NCBI RefSeq assembly: GCF_001625215.2
Contig: NC_030385.2
Span: 427,135-491,134 of the forward strand
DNA from: Daucus carota subsp. sativus
Taxonomy: Eukaryota; Streptophyta; Magnoliopsida; Apiales; Apiaceae
Direction: 5' to 3'
DNA: 64,000 nt
The notes under the pieces were generated by a model, which worked only from the letters and a program-made list of their open reading frames with translations, did not search any database and was not told the DNA's origin. A program made the position numbers and the translations under genes. Below are positions 10,637-21,638 of the stretch, piece after piece (position 1 is the stretch's first letter; each line of letters begins with the position of its first letter).

Positions 10637-13237
10637 ATGGAGATTCCGGAGCAAATCGATTACTTGGAATCGGAGACTGATTCTTATGATTCAGAAGATG
10701 ACCCGGCCTTTGATATTCTCGAAGAAAGCCGATCCAAACTTTCTAAGCTCTCGATTAAAAGTAAAACTCAATCAAGGTTTCGTATTTCCTTAACCCTCAT
10801 TAAGCAGTATCGATTTTTCGCCGTATAAACTAAACCCCTCATTTCTGGTTTTTTTTTTTTTTTTTATGTTGATATTACAATGAAGCATCAGCATTGAAAT
10901 TGATGATGAAACTGAGGATTCCACCGGAAATGTTGCGACGGAGAATGACCAACAAGGTTATGACATTGTTCAGAAATGTATCCAAGGTAATGCCTGTCGT
11001 GTGTTTGTGTTGTGTCCTGAATCAGTTTTGCTAATGATAGGTGTAATTTTCGGTGTTTTCATTTTCGTTGATGTAGCTGGTCAGGTGGATAAACTTAAGG
11101 TGGATCAGTGTAAGCTTTATCTAAGGAAACATGGACTACGGTTGACTGGCAAAAAGGATGTTCTCATTCAGCGAATCAAGGAACATCTTGAGTACGCTTT
11201 ATATCCCTGCCGTTCTTTACTTTATCGTTATGGGTGTATTTATCCTTTTCCAACATTTTTGGATTATTACTTGATTTTTGCTCTAACTATTTACCTTCTC
11301 TTTCAGTATTGTCAATGGAGGTGGAGAAGTGAAGTACCCACCATCAAGTTTTATACTCAACTGTAAAGGTATATTTTAGTGTGTACTTCTCGTCCACTAT
11401 ATCGTGCACGTGCACTTATGTTTTGTGTATATAGAGGGTTCAAGTCAATACTTGTACTATTTTACACTTGTACCCATCCACATTCAAAGTCCAACTTTAG
11501 TTTTGATCAAAGTATGATATTGACTTGTATATCATTCCTTATGAAATATATGCTTGATTTTTGGTAGGTGATGCATGCATGGGAGATGTTGTTATGTTTG
11601 AACAAACAGTTTATGAAATGTAAGTCATCAGCTGGCCTCCTTTCTTTCTAGTATAAAATACTTCAGCTTTCAACTCGCTTCATAATATGTTGTATATCAC
11701 AGATTATAAATTTATTCTTTTTTATTATCCATGAAACAAACGGCAACATATCCTTCATTTCTGCTTGTTGATTACTTCTCAGGTTCAGCATTGCATCTAG
11801 GAGCTCTGTTGGTCCTCCTGTTGGTATAAGGACTGTTGCCGGACGCATTGTGAAAGAAAGCTATGGTGCTGCCAAGCAACAACACACATTTACAGTAAGC
11901 TTAAATTTATCAGACTTGGTTCACAAACATATATAGTTCTTGGACCTATGAAAGTAGTATTCTCTAGTACTATGTTTTTCTTACTGAATTTTAAGATGTT
12001 CTTTTTACTCCATTCTATCTGATTTATTTTTTTTTGTATCTATTTTTTTTGTTTTCAAATTCTTAAAGTTTTGTGATGTAAAGTGAGGGCATTATGCATC
12101 AGTACTGCAAGACTTCTATAAAAATAAAATTTATATATTTCATCTTATAGATATTTATTTTGCAGCTGGATAGTTGTGAAAAGTGTTTGACAGAATTCGC
12201 CTTCAGCATTCTCGTTATAAACTTGTTCTATATCTAGAGGTCCATAATGTGTGTTGATTTATTTATTTGTTAATAACTCTGACTAGGTTGAAGTATTATG
12301 GAGCAAAGGTGTGAGACCTCACCCTCCACTTCATCCCCTCCTCATCAAGGGCAGAAATCTCTACAAGTTGAAAACAATGAGACAGGTTTGCATCATTATT
12401 ATGTAAAGGTCAATTATTTTACGTGGTACAATTGTACAAATCTGGACATTAATATGTTGGATAATTTATAATATTAATCCCAGAGATGGCAAGATGAAGG
12501 AGAGAGGCAAAAGATATTGTTGGAAAAACACAGTAGAGGGACTATAGCTCGGTCGAATAGGGACACTCGAATGCAAGAAAATGAAGCGAAGAAGATGCTC
12601 AAAACAAATAGGTAGTTGCCGTGACTTTTTGTGAGTTGCATAAACTGCTTGCGTGTTTATTTAATACTTTTAAAATTTCTTATACATAAAGTTGTTTATG
12701 AGCAGGTCAATGAAGTCGGAAAATCAGAACAAGAAAATAAGAGAGGCGAAGACATCAGATACTTCAGTGTCTCTAGCAAATAACTCAATGGCATGGCATC
12801 AACTGAACAACCAGCAAAATCTGCATCCAATGTATCAAGTCCCGCTTGTTAATGTAGCAGTTACGAGGGTGCAGCCTTTAATGCAGAAGAGCAGTCAACC
12901 TGAACACGTGGAGCAGAAGAAATGCTTGTACTCAGCACCATCAGAAGCCTCCTATGGAGGTGGAACTTCATTATTTCGAAATGCAAATGTAGCTCCAGAA
13001 AGGTTTTGTGATAGACAAGTTTTGGCCAACATAAATCAGAATTCTTATGGTTATCAACACAACATGATTCATAATCAAGGTCACGGGCAATTTCTGCTAC
13101 AAAGAACAAGTGCTACTGCAACTTCAACAGGAAATCCTTACCAGAAACCGATGAATGGAGGACGACAGCTCTGCAGACACTATGCTCGAGGAAGGTGTTA
13201 TTATGGAGAGAAGTGCAAGTTCCTTCACGAATGCTGA
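10637..13237 (+). CDS. SAP and CCCH zinc-finger protein (C3H62-like)
   Basis: Exons 10637-10776, 10892-10986, 11077-11191, 11307-11368, 11568-11619, 11783-11894, 12287-12385, 12484-12611 and 12706-13237 give 444 residues. An acidic N-terminus (MEIPEQIDYLESETDSYDSE) leads to a SAP-type DNA-binding motif at about residues 85-118 (DKLKVDQCKLYLRKHGLRLT). A conserved plant block follows (YPPSSFILNCKGDACMGDVV, then VGIRTVAGRIVKESYG). A glutamine- and asparagine-rich stretch precedes one C-terminal CCCH finger, CRHYARGRCYYGEKCKFLHE, spaced C-x7-C-x5-C-x3-H. The layout suggests a nuclear nucleic-acid-binding protein; the target is unknown. The second exon has two possible acceptors 6 bases apart, which changes the protein by two residues only. 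Confidence 0.9.
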
Positions 13238-13429
13238 AACGACGGTGATGGCAATTGTTAAGATAAACTGATGACATTGTGCCATCTAGGTTGATTAAAA
13301 TGGTTGAATTGTTTTCAAGTACACTGCATTTTGTGGTAAACTGAGCTGCTTTATTAGGCTTCCAGGGGAAAGGCAGTTTGGGTAAAAATCTTGTACGGAA
13401 TTTGAGGTTTTGAACCAAAGCTGTTCTAC

Positions 13430-14010
13430 ATTTATCAAATTGGTGCGCAGAAGCTTTAGATTTTTAAATTTTTATTAGGGAAGCTTAAGAGATTTATTAA
13501 TAATAGAATTATCGCATATGTTTTGGAAAATGAAACTTTTTATTCTGTAATTAAATTTCCAAGTACTTAACTAACTTTACTAATCAATTTTGTAAATAAT
13601 GAAATTAAGAACATATGAACATTCTGCGTATCTTAAATGATTTATTAAGAAAAAAGTTCATGAGAAATTGATAAAAATATTAGTTTTTGTGAACTAATAA
13701 TTGTTTAATTTTTGCCATATGAACATATGAGTTAATAATTTTTGCCATATGAATATTCGTGTTCATATGAACATATGAACTAATGATTTGTTAATAAAAT
13801 GATCGCATGTGTTTTTAGGCGGAAAATGAAACTTATTCTGTGATTAAATTTTCAAGTGCTTAACTAACTTTACTAATCAATTTTGTAAATAATGAAATTA
13901 ATATTCTGCATATCTTAAGTGATTAAGTGAAAAGGTCAAGAAAAATTGATAAAAATATTAGTATTTCTGAAATAATAAGTGTTTAATTTTTGCCATGTTA
14001 TATAATTTTG
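13430..14010. repeat. Two ~294-bp direct repeats downstream of the CCCH gene
   Basis: The blocks at about 13500-13720 and 13795-14005 share TAACTAACTTTACTAATCAA, GTAAATAATGAAATTA, TTGATAAAAATATTAG and TGTTTAATTTTTGCCAT in the same order, offset by about 294 bases. The first block also shares its left end with the sequence upstream of the CCCH gene (9985). No coding frame is present. This fills most of the spacer before FLU. Confidence 0.65.
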
Positions 14011-14174
14011 ATCACTAATTAAAAATTAAGACTTTTAATTTTATAAAAATAATAATATTAAATATAATTAGAAACCCGAGATATTATTATTTTGAAAGGG
14101 GAAGTATATATTTGTTGTGTAAAGATAGTATCGTAGATGAGTGAAGATAGTGGATAGGGATAGCACTATCCACA

Positions 14175-16957
14175 ATGGCGGTGCTGCTCCGTTGCTCCTC
14201 CCTTCTCCCTCGCCCTCGCCGCTATATTCCCGGAAAAACTCCTGTCTCCGGTCAGCCTCTTTATTTCTGCTTATATATCCTGCTTTTTTTGTTTTATTAT
14301 TATATAGATGCTCTTACTTGCTTGCATTTCTTTCTATTATTGTGGCTGCTTCACAACTCGCATCTCAGTCTTTATCTGCTTATAATTGGAACTCTACTTT
14401 GTTTCCACATTGGACTCCTAATTGCGTAGCCTAGATCAACTTAAACTAGATTCTAGAAATTCAATTCACTTTTCATTGGCTTTAACTTTGTGATAAGGTT
14501 CCACAAACTCTTTATATTTTCCCACTTTTCACTTAGTTAATAGATAATTACTGCGACTCCGATATGTAACTACTACTTTCTTAAGGTCTTGCTGCATGCC
14601 TCCTCTTATATGTCCAACCTTGTTTAACACCAGCACCAGGTGAGGCGGGATCGCTTCTGTTCAAACTCAAAAAGCAGCTTTTGCTGCCCTGTGCAACTAA
14701 TTCCAGTAGACCATATAGCTCTAAGGAAGCAGGAGGAAAACATTTTAATGTACTACAAGATGATGTCGAAACACCGTATTTGATTGGTTGTGTTCACAAA
14801 TATGATGACACTCTTCTTCAACGCGTTTCCCCACATCAGGTATGCTGGTGAGTCATCCCTTGATAGATTATATTCATGCTCTATATATGGCTTGTGCTTT
14901 TTGGACAAATGAGTTTATATATCAACTTGTAAATTTAATTCACATCACTGCTTTGTTTGATTGGCAGACAAGGTCCTCACCATTGCCACTTATTATTACT
15001 AACGCTCTAATGTTATGCACTCCTCTTCAAGTCTTCGCTGAAACATGTGAAACTGATAGACCTGTATTTGAGATGCCATTACTGCTGTTTGTAGCGCTTG
15101 TTGGAGCCACTGTTGGAGGTAAGGTACCACCAGAATTTGCTATTTTTATCATGTAAATTTTGTTTCTTGTTATCCAAAGACATTGCACCTGAATGTGGAA
15201 TTTTATCAGTTCTACTGTTCACTAGAAAAAACCCATTTTAGTTGATGCCTGACAAGTGATAACACAATCTTTTCTGTCACTTTTCTATAATACAGGCTTC
15301 ATAAACTGTGTTATGGTTGGTATTAAGACGAAAAATTAAAGCAAAGTTTGTGTGGAGTGCTAGTCGTGAATATGCCAATAAATTACACAAGTTGTAAACT
15401 GATCTATTAAAAGTCTCTCTGACTGACTGCTTTCCCAATAATCTTTAGTTTCAAAAGGGTTATAGGAACTATAGGATGAATATATCCTCGTGTTGCCTTT
15501 GTGTCAATTAATTTGTTCTCTTGTTCCTTATAAAGGGTTTATTGAGCTATCTTATACATTGCATTGAATTACTTGCTTAAGTTCTCTCTTGTATCAGAAT
15601 TTGTTTCATCACTGTAACAAGAAAAATTGTCAACTAAGTGGTATGCATGTTGCAGGATTACTTGCAAGACAAAGGAAGGGAGAGCTGAGACGTGTAAACG
15701 AACAGCTTCGGCAAATAAATGCAGCTTTGAGAAGGCAGGCAAAAATTGAGTCTTATGCACCTGCTTTGAGTTATGCTCCCGTCGGTGCTAAAATACCGGA
15801 GAATGAAGTTATCATTGATCCTAGGAAGCATGAGTTAATTTCCCACTTGAAAAATGGAAAGAACTTTTTACGAAACCAAGATCCGGAGAAGGCGTTTGTA
15901 GAGTTTAAAACTGCACTTGAGCTTGCTCAGAATCTCAAGGATCCAATAGAGGAGAAAAAGGCTGCTAGAGGCTTAGGTTAGTCAACTCTCCTTCAATATT
16001 TTATATTCCATTCGTATTTCCGTATTATGTAGTTAAAAATGATGTATTTAGAGTACATGGTATGTGGATTGGTATTCCATTGGTATAGTTAATTTATGTC
16101 CCATGTGGATCTCTTGAAAGTAAGGAAAAAGAAGTAAATGCAAATGACACCATCTTAGAGCAAGTCCTATGCTAAAGCTAAAATGGCTCTAGCCATTGCT
16201 ATAATTTGAGATCAAAAAAGTAGTTTTTGGTCTTAAAAAACAACTAGTGCTTCGATGCATAATTCTGAAATATGACCGACTACATTCAAATATGGTGTAT
16301 GTGATGTTAAAGTGTATTTTAACTATTTTTGATGATGAATAGAAATCAGTTTGACTCCATATTCGGGTTGGTTAGATGAGGTCGAGGATGGCTATAGTTA
16401 TCTTTAGTCCTAACTATAGGAATAACTATCCATTTATGCATTTATACTTTATAGGACTAAGTATATCTATGATTTGGAGATGATTTTGCAAACTTAGTTC
16501 TATATTCTACCAATTATAGCTATGCATTGGACTTGCTCTTACATGATTGAGTTCTTACCACTGCAATACAAACAATGATTTATATAACAAAATTCGTATT
16601 AGACCGTCAAAATCTGATCTCGACTTTGTAAGATCCGAATCAAGATATATTACGAAATTTTACGTGAATCGAAATATTGATGTCTCAGAATTTGAATGTG
16701 TACAAAAGTTTGAGTTTGAATGAGGAACTCTGATTCACTTATTTCACATTTTAGGAGCATCACTCCAAAGGCAAGGAAAATACCGTGAAGCCATCATTTA
16801 CCACTCTATGGTTCTAACGATTTCTGATAGAGAAAAGGAAGATTCTGGAAATACAGAAGCCTATGGAGCAATAGCAGATTGTTATACTGAACTTGGTGAC
16901 TTGGAGCGAGCCGGTGTATATTATGATCAGTATATTGCGAGGTTGGAAACGGATTGA
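14175..16957 (+). CDS. FLU: FLUORESCENT IN BLUE LIGHT (FLU), chloroplast TPR protein
   Basis: FLU is the thylakoid-bound negative regulator of tetrapyrrole synthesis; its TPR domain binds glutamyl-tRNA reductase and restrains 5-aminolevulinate formation in the dark. Exons 14175-14250, 14640-14839, 14968-15118, 15656-15976 and 16755-16957 join to 316 residues. The basic, serine-rich N-terminus (MAVLLRCSSLLPRPRRY) is a plausible plastid transit peptide. A hydrophobic segment at about 125-145 (MPLLLFVALVGATVGGLLAR) fits the membrane anchor. A coiled-coil-prone stretch (RKGELRRVNEQLRQINAALR) follows. The C-terminal TPRs include FLRNQDPEKAFVEFKTALEL, LQRQGKYREAIIYHSMVL and YGAIADCYTELGDLERAG, ending IARLETD. 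It is tail to tail with the JAZ gene, 355 bp away. Intron 4 carries a MITE. Confidence 0.96.
16158..16538. mobile_element. Tourist-like MITE in FLU intron 4
   Basis: 381 bp. The ends are GAGCAAGTCC at the left and GGACTTGCTC at the right, a perfect 10-bp inverted pair that extends imperfectly. TTA flanks it on both sides (16155-16157 and 16539-16541), the 3-bp duplication of PIF/Harbinger-type elements. The inside is non-coding with ATAGCTATAATT-type blocks. Confidence 0.82.
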
Positions 16958-17312
16958 CATGTATATTTTCTGCAAGAATTTGTTTCTTTAGTTTCAAGTG
17001 ATTTGTGGGAATTTTTGTAGATGTAACAGTATGGCTGTTCTTGAGAATGATCATTACCAAATCATCTCGTGTTGCCTTGAGCTATTCAGTACATTATGTG
17101 CTAATTATTCGAACAATTCAGTTACGGTACTGTCCCCAATCTCAATAAATAAAGATATATATTAATCGGCAACATCTTCTCTGATACAAACTGATATCAT
17201 CATAGCAATCAAAACAAAAGTAAAGTCCCTACGCGAGTTGCATTATTTTGGCGGGTCAGCCAAATCGTACAGCAAAGTAATAATAGTCAGTTTTATCCAG
17301 GCCCAGCATTCA
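16958..17312. other. Convergent 3' ends of FLU and JAZ
   Basis: This 355-bp spacer must hold both 3' UTRs. On the plus strand AATAAATAAAG at about 17143 is a usable polyadenylation signal for FLU. Nothing else stands out. Confidence 0.5.
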
Positions 17313-18388
17313 TTATAAGTTGAGATCAAACTGTTCCTTTGCGGATTCTACAGAAGAGCCCTGTATCTGATATGGCCCTCTTGCGCTGGCCCTGGAAGTT
17401 CCACACACAAACACACAAAAATTGGAATCAGCCTGAGACACATCTAGTTATGTAGTGTCGCAGTCATTTACAGTCTGCAGTTTTTACAAGCTTGTGTCAA
17501 TACCTCACCTGTCTTTCCTTTTCGATAAGAACCTATGCAGCGACGCTCTTCTGGCGATGGGCAGATCCGAAGCTATCGGTTGCCAGTGCTGCTTCATATC
17601 ATTCTGGGCTTGGACAGAACCAGAGGCGGGGGACTTTGAGTTTCTGACCATCTTGGTTGTGTTAACCTGGGGGGCAGACTTGCTTGCCAATTGCATCACT
17701 TGTTGAGCTTTCACGGAAGAGATTTCATCGAATACCAGAACTTGTCCCTCGTAGAAAATAGTCATCTGGCCGTTCTTATGCTCGGATTCAGCTCCTTCAC
17801 TGTACCAATCAAAACCAGCATTCTATTAGTACTACACTTAAACAACCTGTTATGTTAGCAGTTCTCCCAAAACTTCAAACCGTTCTAAGTTAACATTTTC
17901 ATAAAATCTTGACGTTTTGAGAATTTTGTAACACCCCAACCCACATCGACACATCAATCTTTGAGGGCTTGTAGATTGTCCAAGTTTTTATATTTGCTTT
18001 AGTATATTTCGTCTTATATTCGGATTCGGAAATTATAGGTGCAATTCATAACTGAACTAAAATCTCCGCACTTGTAAATGTGAGACTGGGTTGTTACAAC
18101 CTCGGACTTGCTAAATCTCGAGTCTAATATATATATAGAAGGGTCACAACTTACAAACCTGGAGTTGATGATACTAATGGCATCATCGTGCATGCTAGCA
18201 TGCTGAGGAAACAGATTCAACGGGTTAACGTGAACCTGTCTTGATGCTTGGCCTGAAAAACCAGTGTCAGCTGCTTCCCCGTTGATGCCAAGATTAAGAT
18301 CTCGCAGACTACCCTTTTCTTTGAGATAATGGCTGAGAAGATTACACGTCTGGGCAAAACTAGACTTCTCTGGTGATACCCTCGGCAT
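17313..18388 (-). CDS. JAZ (TIFY10-type) jasmonate signalling repressor
   Basis: Exons 18388-18159, 17799-17509 and 17391-17313 encode 199 residues. The start is the ATG at 18388 (MPRVSPEKSS); a GTG two codons earlier is not a plant start. The N-terminus (FAQTCNLLSHYLKEKGSLRD) is of JAZ1/JAZ2 type and includes DLNLGI. The TIFY motif (TIFYEG, residues 90-95) opens the ZIM domain, which in this family contacts NINJA and other JAZ proteins. The Jas domain has the degron core DLPIARRASLHRFLSKRKDR and the downstream PY, split by the last intron. It ends QFDLNL, an EAR-like tail. JAZ proteins repress MYC factors and are destroyed through SCF-COI1 when JA-Ile is present. Retaining the last intron would stop translation right after KRKDR. 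Confidence 0.96.
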
Positions 18389-19566
18389 CTTCACGACTGG
18401 AACTTACAGTAATATACAGTCTCTCAAATTCATACAAGTGAATTTTTATAAAAGAAATATACTTTGGGAAAGAGGAGAACGCAAGGGTGTTTATATATAG
18501 TACTGTAATATAGATATGGTTTAGGCTTCAACCAAGTCGGCTAAACGGGTAACCCGTTCGTGATCCGCCTCCAATAATCCAGTGAGAGTTTTTTTCCGTT
18601 AAAAATATAGGATGAATATGGTTTTAAAATAATTCCTGAGAATAATATAATATCGTGTCTCGAATAATATGTATTTATTTTACTTCAAAATATAATGAAA
18701 TTCTAAATATTAACGGTATGAATGCAATAATTTTAGATTTTGTAAAAATTTATAGTATTTTGTATTCTTTATATAACACATAAAAAATATATAAAATATT
18801 TTCACGCATATTTATTTACATACAATAATGAGATGAGGTGAAATAACAGCACTAGATAAACACAATCTATACTAAACAGGCACAAGAATCACGATTCCCG
18901 TCTCGATATAGTTCCACGAGAAGTCGAAGACGTTTTATTGTTACTCTTTCTTCTCATTTATCATATATATTATATTTTATTCATAATATAAAAATAATTT
19001 TGTTTAAACATTATGAATCAGATTTTGTATATTAAAAAAGATAAGATTACAAATTTCTTCATACGTCAAAATACGTAAATATACGTCTCAGAAAATTAAA
19101 ATCGGAAACAAGTCTAGGAAGACAGGAAATAAGCATGTGTTTTATTAGGGGTGGGTCTAAACGGACTCCTTGTCTTTTATTGACCAATTTAATAACATTA
19201 CTAGTCGCTTGCTGCTGCTGCCACTACTATTATTCCACTACTGTTTACATATGAGCACATGTTTTTTGCCTTCATTAAAGTATACAGTCAGACTTGAAGA
19301 AGAAGAAGAACGGATAATTAACGCATATGAGAAATTCCCTTTTGAGTTGGTCAGTTACATATTCAACTCAAACTCATCTACTCATTTTGCTTACCTTTTT
19401 TCTACGCAACTCATTGCTTCTTTTCCCTATTTTCTAACGCATGTTTTTTCCGCCGCGAACTCCTCCCTACTCTCTCATTCAAAGTCCACATTTCGCATAA
19501 TACTTTATCTGTTTTAATACTTTATTATAATCATCATGTGCTAACATTAGTAATCAATATCAATTA
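18389..19566. other. JAZ upstream region, AT-rich spacer
   Basis: A TATA-like stretch (TATATATAAACACC on the minus strand, near 18488-18501) sits about 100 bases before the JAZ ATG and is a plausible core promoter. The rest is AT-rich. I see no G-box and no gene; short open frames here lack protein-like composition. Confidence 0.4.
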
Positions 19567-20295
19567 TCAATATACTTATATAAAGGTGAAGCGAAGGGCG
19601 TGTAGGTGGTACCTCTCAGATAGCTCCGTCCTATTTTCCTAATTTTTTGGAATTTTGGGATGAAAAATATCAAAAATAAAAAGTATATCTTGACATAAAT
19701 TAATCTGATTTTGTTTTAAATTATTTATGGAATGTAATACTAGCTTGCAAATTTTTTTAATCTGATTCTGTTTAGATTATTTGGCATAAATTAATCTGAT
19801 TCTATTTCAGATTATTTATGAAATATTGATGTTTTTGCGGACAATCAATCCAAAAAAATTGGAGGAAGGAGTCACCAATATACACCTGCATGGATTGAAA
19901 TTCAAACATCCCGACATGATTAATGTTCGTATAACTAAACATAATATTTAACTCTATTAAAACTGGGGATGGTTTCGGAGTTATATCCCTACATCTTTTT
20001 GACTTTTACGCATTTATGTCCTTGCAGGTTTACACTTTTACGCACTTGTGTCCTTGCAAGTTTACAGTCTGTTTTATTGGTCGATCAATGTATATGGTTA
20101 TATGTCATCAATCAGTTGTGTTAAAGAGCCGTATGTTTTTTACACGTAGGGCATGATGTATACGTCAAAGATGTAGTGTTTGAAAATTAATGACAACGTT
20201 AAAGAAAAACATGATTAATTTTATCTTACAAATTTTAATTTTGACTCATTAATATAATTTTTATAGGCCGTCGCAACGCGCGGCTTCTCAACTAG
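19567..20295. mobile_element. Small non-autonomous Helitron
   Basis: The element starts TCAATATACTTATATAAAGG and ends CAACTAG, with A before and T after, as expected for a Helitron inserted between A and T (TC at the left end, CTRR at the right). A GC-rich imperfect hairpin, GCCGTCGCAACGCGCGGC, sits about 11 bases before the CTAG end, the usual position. Length 729 bp. There is no Rep/helicase coding region. The short repeated phrase TTAATCTGATT occurs three times inside. Confidence 0.75.
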
Positions 20296-20985
20296 TATAA
20301 TTATAATTTATGTTAATTCTATGCCACTTATTTTATCCGTGATCGTAAATATTTTATTTATTTACTCATATTAAATAAATTAATAATTATCAAGAGCTTG
20401 TTTGACGTTTCAAATATATTTGAAATATTATTATCATTTAGCATAAAACGATGATTTTTGGTGTTAAAATTGTTGTCACGTATCCGGCAATTGATTTCAA
20501 ATCGAGTTAGAGATTTAGCCAACTTTCAAATAAATCCGTTTTAGTATATAAAACCAATTCTCAAGTATCGGGCCCTTTTCAAGTATTTATTTTTATCAGT
20601 TTCTCCCTATTTTTTACACTTTAACAATTATAATTTTACCTATCTTTTGTTCTATCTTCTATATTGAATAAGACACCAATTATAACAACATTTTATTATT
20701 ACACAAGTATTAAAATATCATTGAAATGATAAATTTTAATTTTGTTTTATAATATAGATATAAAATCATATATAGCATGGACTTGTCCTTCTAGATAACC
20801 GTATTAATTTAATTTGTAAAATTTTGATTATAAATTAGAGAGCAAAGTCTCTTAAACATACATTAACGATAATTTTAAATGCTAGGAAGGAGACGTGCAT
20901 GAGTTAGCATTCACCTCTTTAAAGTAAAAGATGAGTGAGTAAATTTTAGGCTGCACATGTTATTTCACTGACCATGTGGATCAAG
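20296..20985. other. AT-rich spacer without genes
   Basis: No coding frame, RNA gene or clear element end between the Helitron and the hAT-type element. Confidence 0.5.
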
Positions 20986-21502
20986 TAGGGGTGGCAATAT
21001 TGGACCCGACCCGACAACCCGACACGAATTCGACCCGCAAAATACGAATTCGGGTTGGGGGTTTTCGGGTTCGGGTCGAATTCGGGTTGACCCAAAATCA
21101 ACCCAGAAAAATCGGGTCATTTTCGGGTTGAATTCGGGTTACCCGAAATTGACCCGAAATTACCCGAAAATTAATATATAATATAAATATTATATATATT
21201 TATATTATTTTTATTATTTTTATAAAATTTATTAGTTAAATTTAATATAAAATTATTTAATTTAATAAAAATTAATTTATTTGGATTAAAATAATATTTA
21301 TTTATTATATAAAAAATATTTTTATTAATAAATATTAATTTTCGGGTCGGGTTCGGGTTACCCGCGGGTAGTGCGGGTCGGGTTCGGGTTGGGTATTCTG
21401 ACCCATTAAATTTTCGGGTCGGGTTCGGGTTGGGTAAATTTTTTGACCCGCGACTGTCAACCCGACCCGAACCCGACCCGAAACCCGAAATTGCCAGCCC
21501 TA
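20986..21502. mobile_element. hAT-type non-autonomous element with CGGGTT arrays
   Basis: 517 bp with ends TAGGGGTGGCAAT and ATTGCCAGCCCTA, a 12 of 13 inverted match of the hAT TIR type. A perfect 8-bp target duplication, GGATCAAG, flanks it (20978-20985 and 21503-21510). Each arm is packed with CGGGT/TCGGGTT and its complement, and the centre is almost pure A/T. The arms are complementary, so a transcript would fold into a long hairpin. The open frame on the minus strand here is only a read-through of these repeats. Confidence 0.88.
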
Positions 21503-21590
21503 GGATCAAGTGTATATCTCGACCAAGCATTAGTCAATTGTTAGGTCCTAAGATCTTACTCATGGGATTCTAGGACTTGTGAACCCGCAG

Positions 21591-21636
21591 CACCTTTTAC
21601 TGTTCTTTTGCTGCACCTTTTACTGTTCTTTTGCTG
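21591..21636. repeat. 23-bp perfect tandem repeat, two copies
   Basis: CACCTTTTACTGTTCTTTTG plus CTG, repeated exactly once, ending two bases before the solo LTR. The LTR target duplication CTGAG overlaps the end of the second copy. Confidence 0.9.
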
Positions 21637-21638
21637 AG

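Noticed and set aside
21171-21530. 119-codon minus-strand open frame
   Set aside because: It reads through CGGGTT arrays and the A/T core of a hAT-type element; composition is purely repeat-driven.
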